From: Gallionellales bacterium UBA7399
Lineage (GTDB): Bacteria > Pseudomonadota > Gammaproteobacteria > Burkholderiales > Gallionellaceae
Direction: 5' to 3'
Assembly: GCA_002470125.1 (NCBI GenBank)
Contig: DKNB01000070.1
Span: forward strand, 1-5,905
DNA length: 5,905 bases
Shown here: one piece after another, positions 5,628-5,905 of the stretch
Position numbering within the stretch: position 1 is the first letter of the stretch
Layout of the letters: the number at the start of each line of letters is the position of its first letter
Notes under the pieces: model-generated
What the model was told of the DNA's origin: nothing
What the model saw: the letters and a program-made list of their open reading frames with translations, nothing else
Databases searched by the model: none
Translations under genes and position numbers: made by a program

Positions 5628-5905
5628 ATGTCAGTCGCCCCAGCGTATAAACGTATTTTGCTTAAGCTGTCAGGGGAAGCCCTGATGGGTGATGATAGCT
5701 ATGGTATCAATCGTGCGGTGATTGAGCGCATTGTCAGAGAGATTGGCGAGATAGTCGCGCTGGGTGTGCAGGTGGCGATTGTTATCGGTGGCGGTAATAT
5801 CTTTCGTGGGGTTGCCCCAGCCGCTGCCGGCATGGATCGCGCTACCGCTGATTATATGGGAATGCTGGCTACCGTAATGAATGGAATGGCCTTGCAGGAC
5901 GCCAT
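5628..5905 (+). CDS. pyrH: UMP kinase (uridylate kinase), 3'-truncated by window end
   Basis: This enzyme phosphorylates UMP to UDP with ATP in pyrimidine nucleotide synthesis. It is a cytosolic hexamer of the amino-acid-kinase fold, feedback-inhibited by UTP in most bacteria. The first 92 codons are present out of a usual length near 240. [13 protein letters not shown] (9-21) holds the phosphate-binding lysine K13. IGGGNIFRG (53-61) is the glycine-rich loop with R60. [18 protein letters not shown] (68-85) includes D75 of the UMP site (E. coli Asp77 by offset). The ATG lies 4 nt after the tsf stop and has no convincing Shine-Dalgarno sequence, which suggests translational coupling to tsf. No promoter or terminator is visible in the gap. 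In most proteobacteria frr, uppS and cdsA follow, but the window ends first. Identity is secure. Confidence 0.97.
   Translation, partial: MSVAPAYKRILLKLSGEALMGDDSYGINRAVIERIVREIGEIVALGVQVAIVIGGGNIFRGVAPAAAGMDRATADYMGMLATVMNGMALQDA

Overview
The window most resembles a betaproteobacterial chromosome. This rests on recall of family sequences, not on a search. The S2 N-terminus ([19 protein letters not shown]...), the 292-residue EF-Ts and the UMP kinase start ([17 protein letters not shown], then [18 protein letters not shown]) read like betaproteobacterial versions. Base composition looks moderate, with no strong GC or AT skew by eye. I cannot name the genus.

Left part (1-2878, + strand): the end of a cell-surface polysaccharide cluster with three short-gap, co-directional NDP-sugar genes. 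These are a 5'-truncated GDP-L-fucose synthase (fcl), a complete GDP-mannose 4,6-dehydratase (gmd), and an NAD(P)-dependent sugar epimerase/reductase of the WbpV-like type. Gmd makes GDP-4-keto-6-deoxy-mannose from GDP-mannose and Fcl converts it to GDP-L-fucose. The third enzyme probably acts on a UDP-linked sugar, possibly a keto-reduction giving UDP-QuiNAc, though this is inferred. The cluster supplies activated deoxysugars for an O-antigen, capsule or exopolysaccharide.

Middle (2879-3950): a 230-residue Sel1-repeat protein on the - strand, convergent with the sugar genes, with a weak hairpin and T-run at the junction. A 346-bp intergenic region follows. Its left half holds a 10-bp direct repeat and a doubtful 40-codon ORF. 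Its right half holds a very good sigma-70 promoter with a GC-rich discriminator, then a leader of about 116 nt that can form two hairpins, before rpsB.

Right part (3951-5905, + strand): the core translation operon rpsB (ribosomal protein S2) - tsf (EF-Ts) - pyrH (UMP kinase, cut by the window end). A strong intrinsic terminator or attenuator lies between rpsB and tsf. The tsf-pyrH gap is only 4 nt.

I see no mobile element, CRISPR, tRNA or rRNA, and no clear evidence of a wholly new system. The points most worth checking are the two-hairpin rpsB leader, the rpsB-tsf attenuator, the Sel1 protein that seems to lack an expected signal peptide, the polysaccharide genes lying beside the rpsB operon where map is commonly found, and the EF-Ts TDFM variant.
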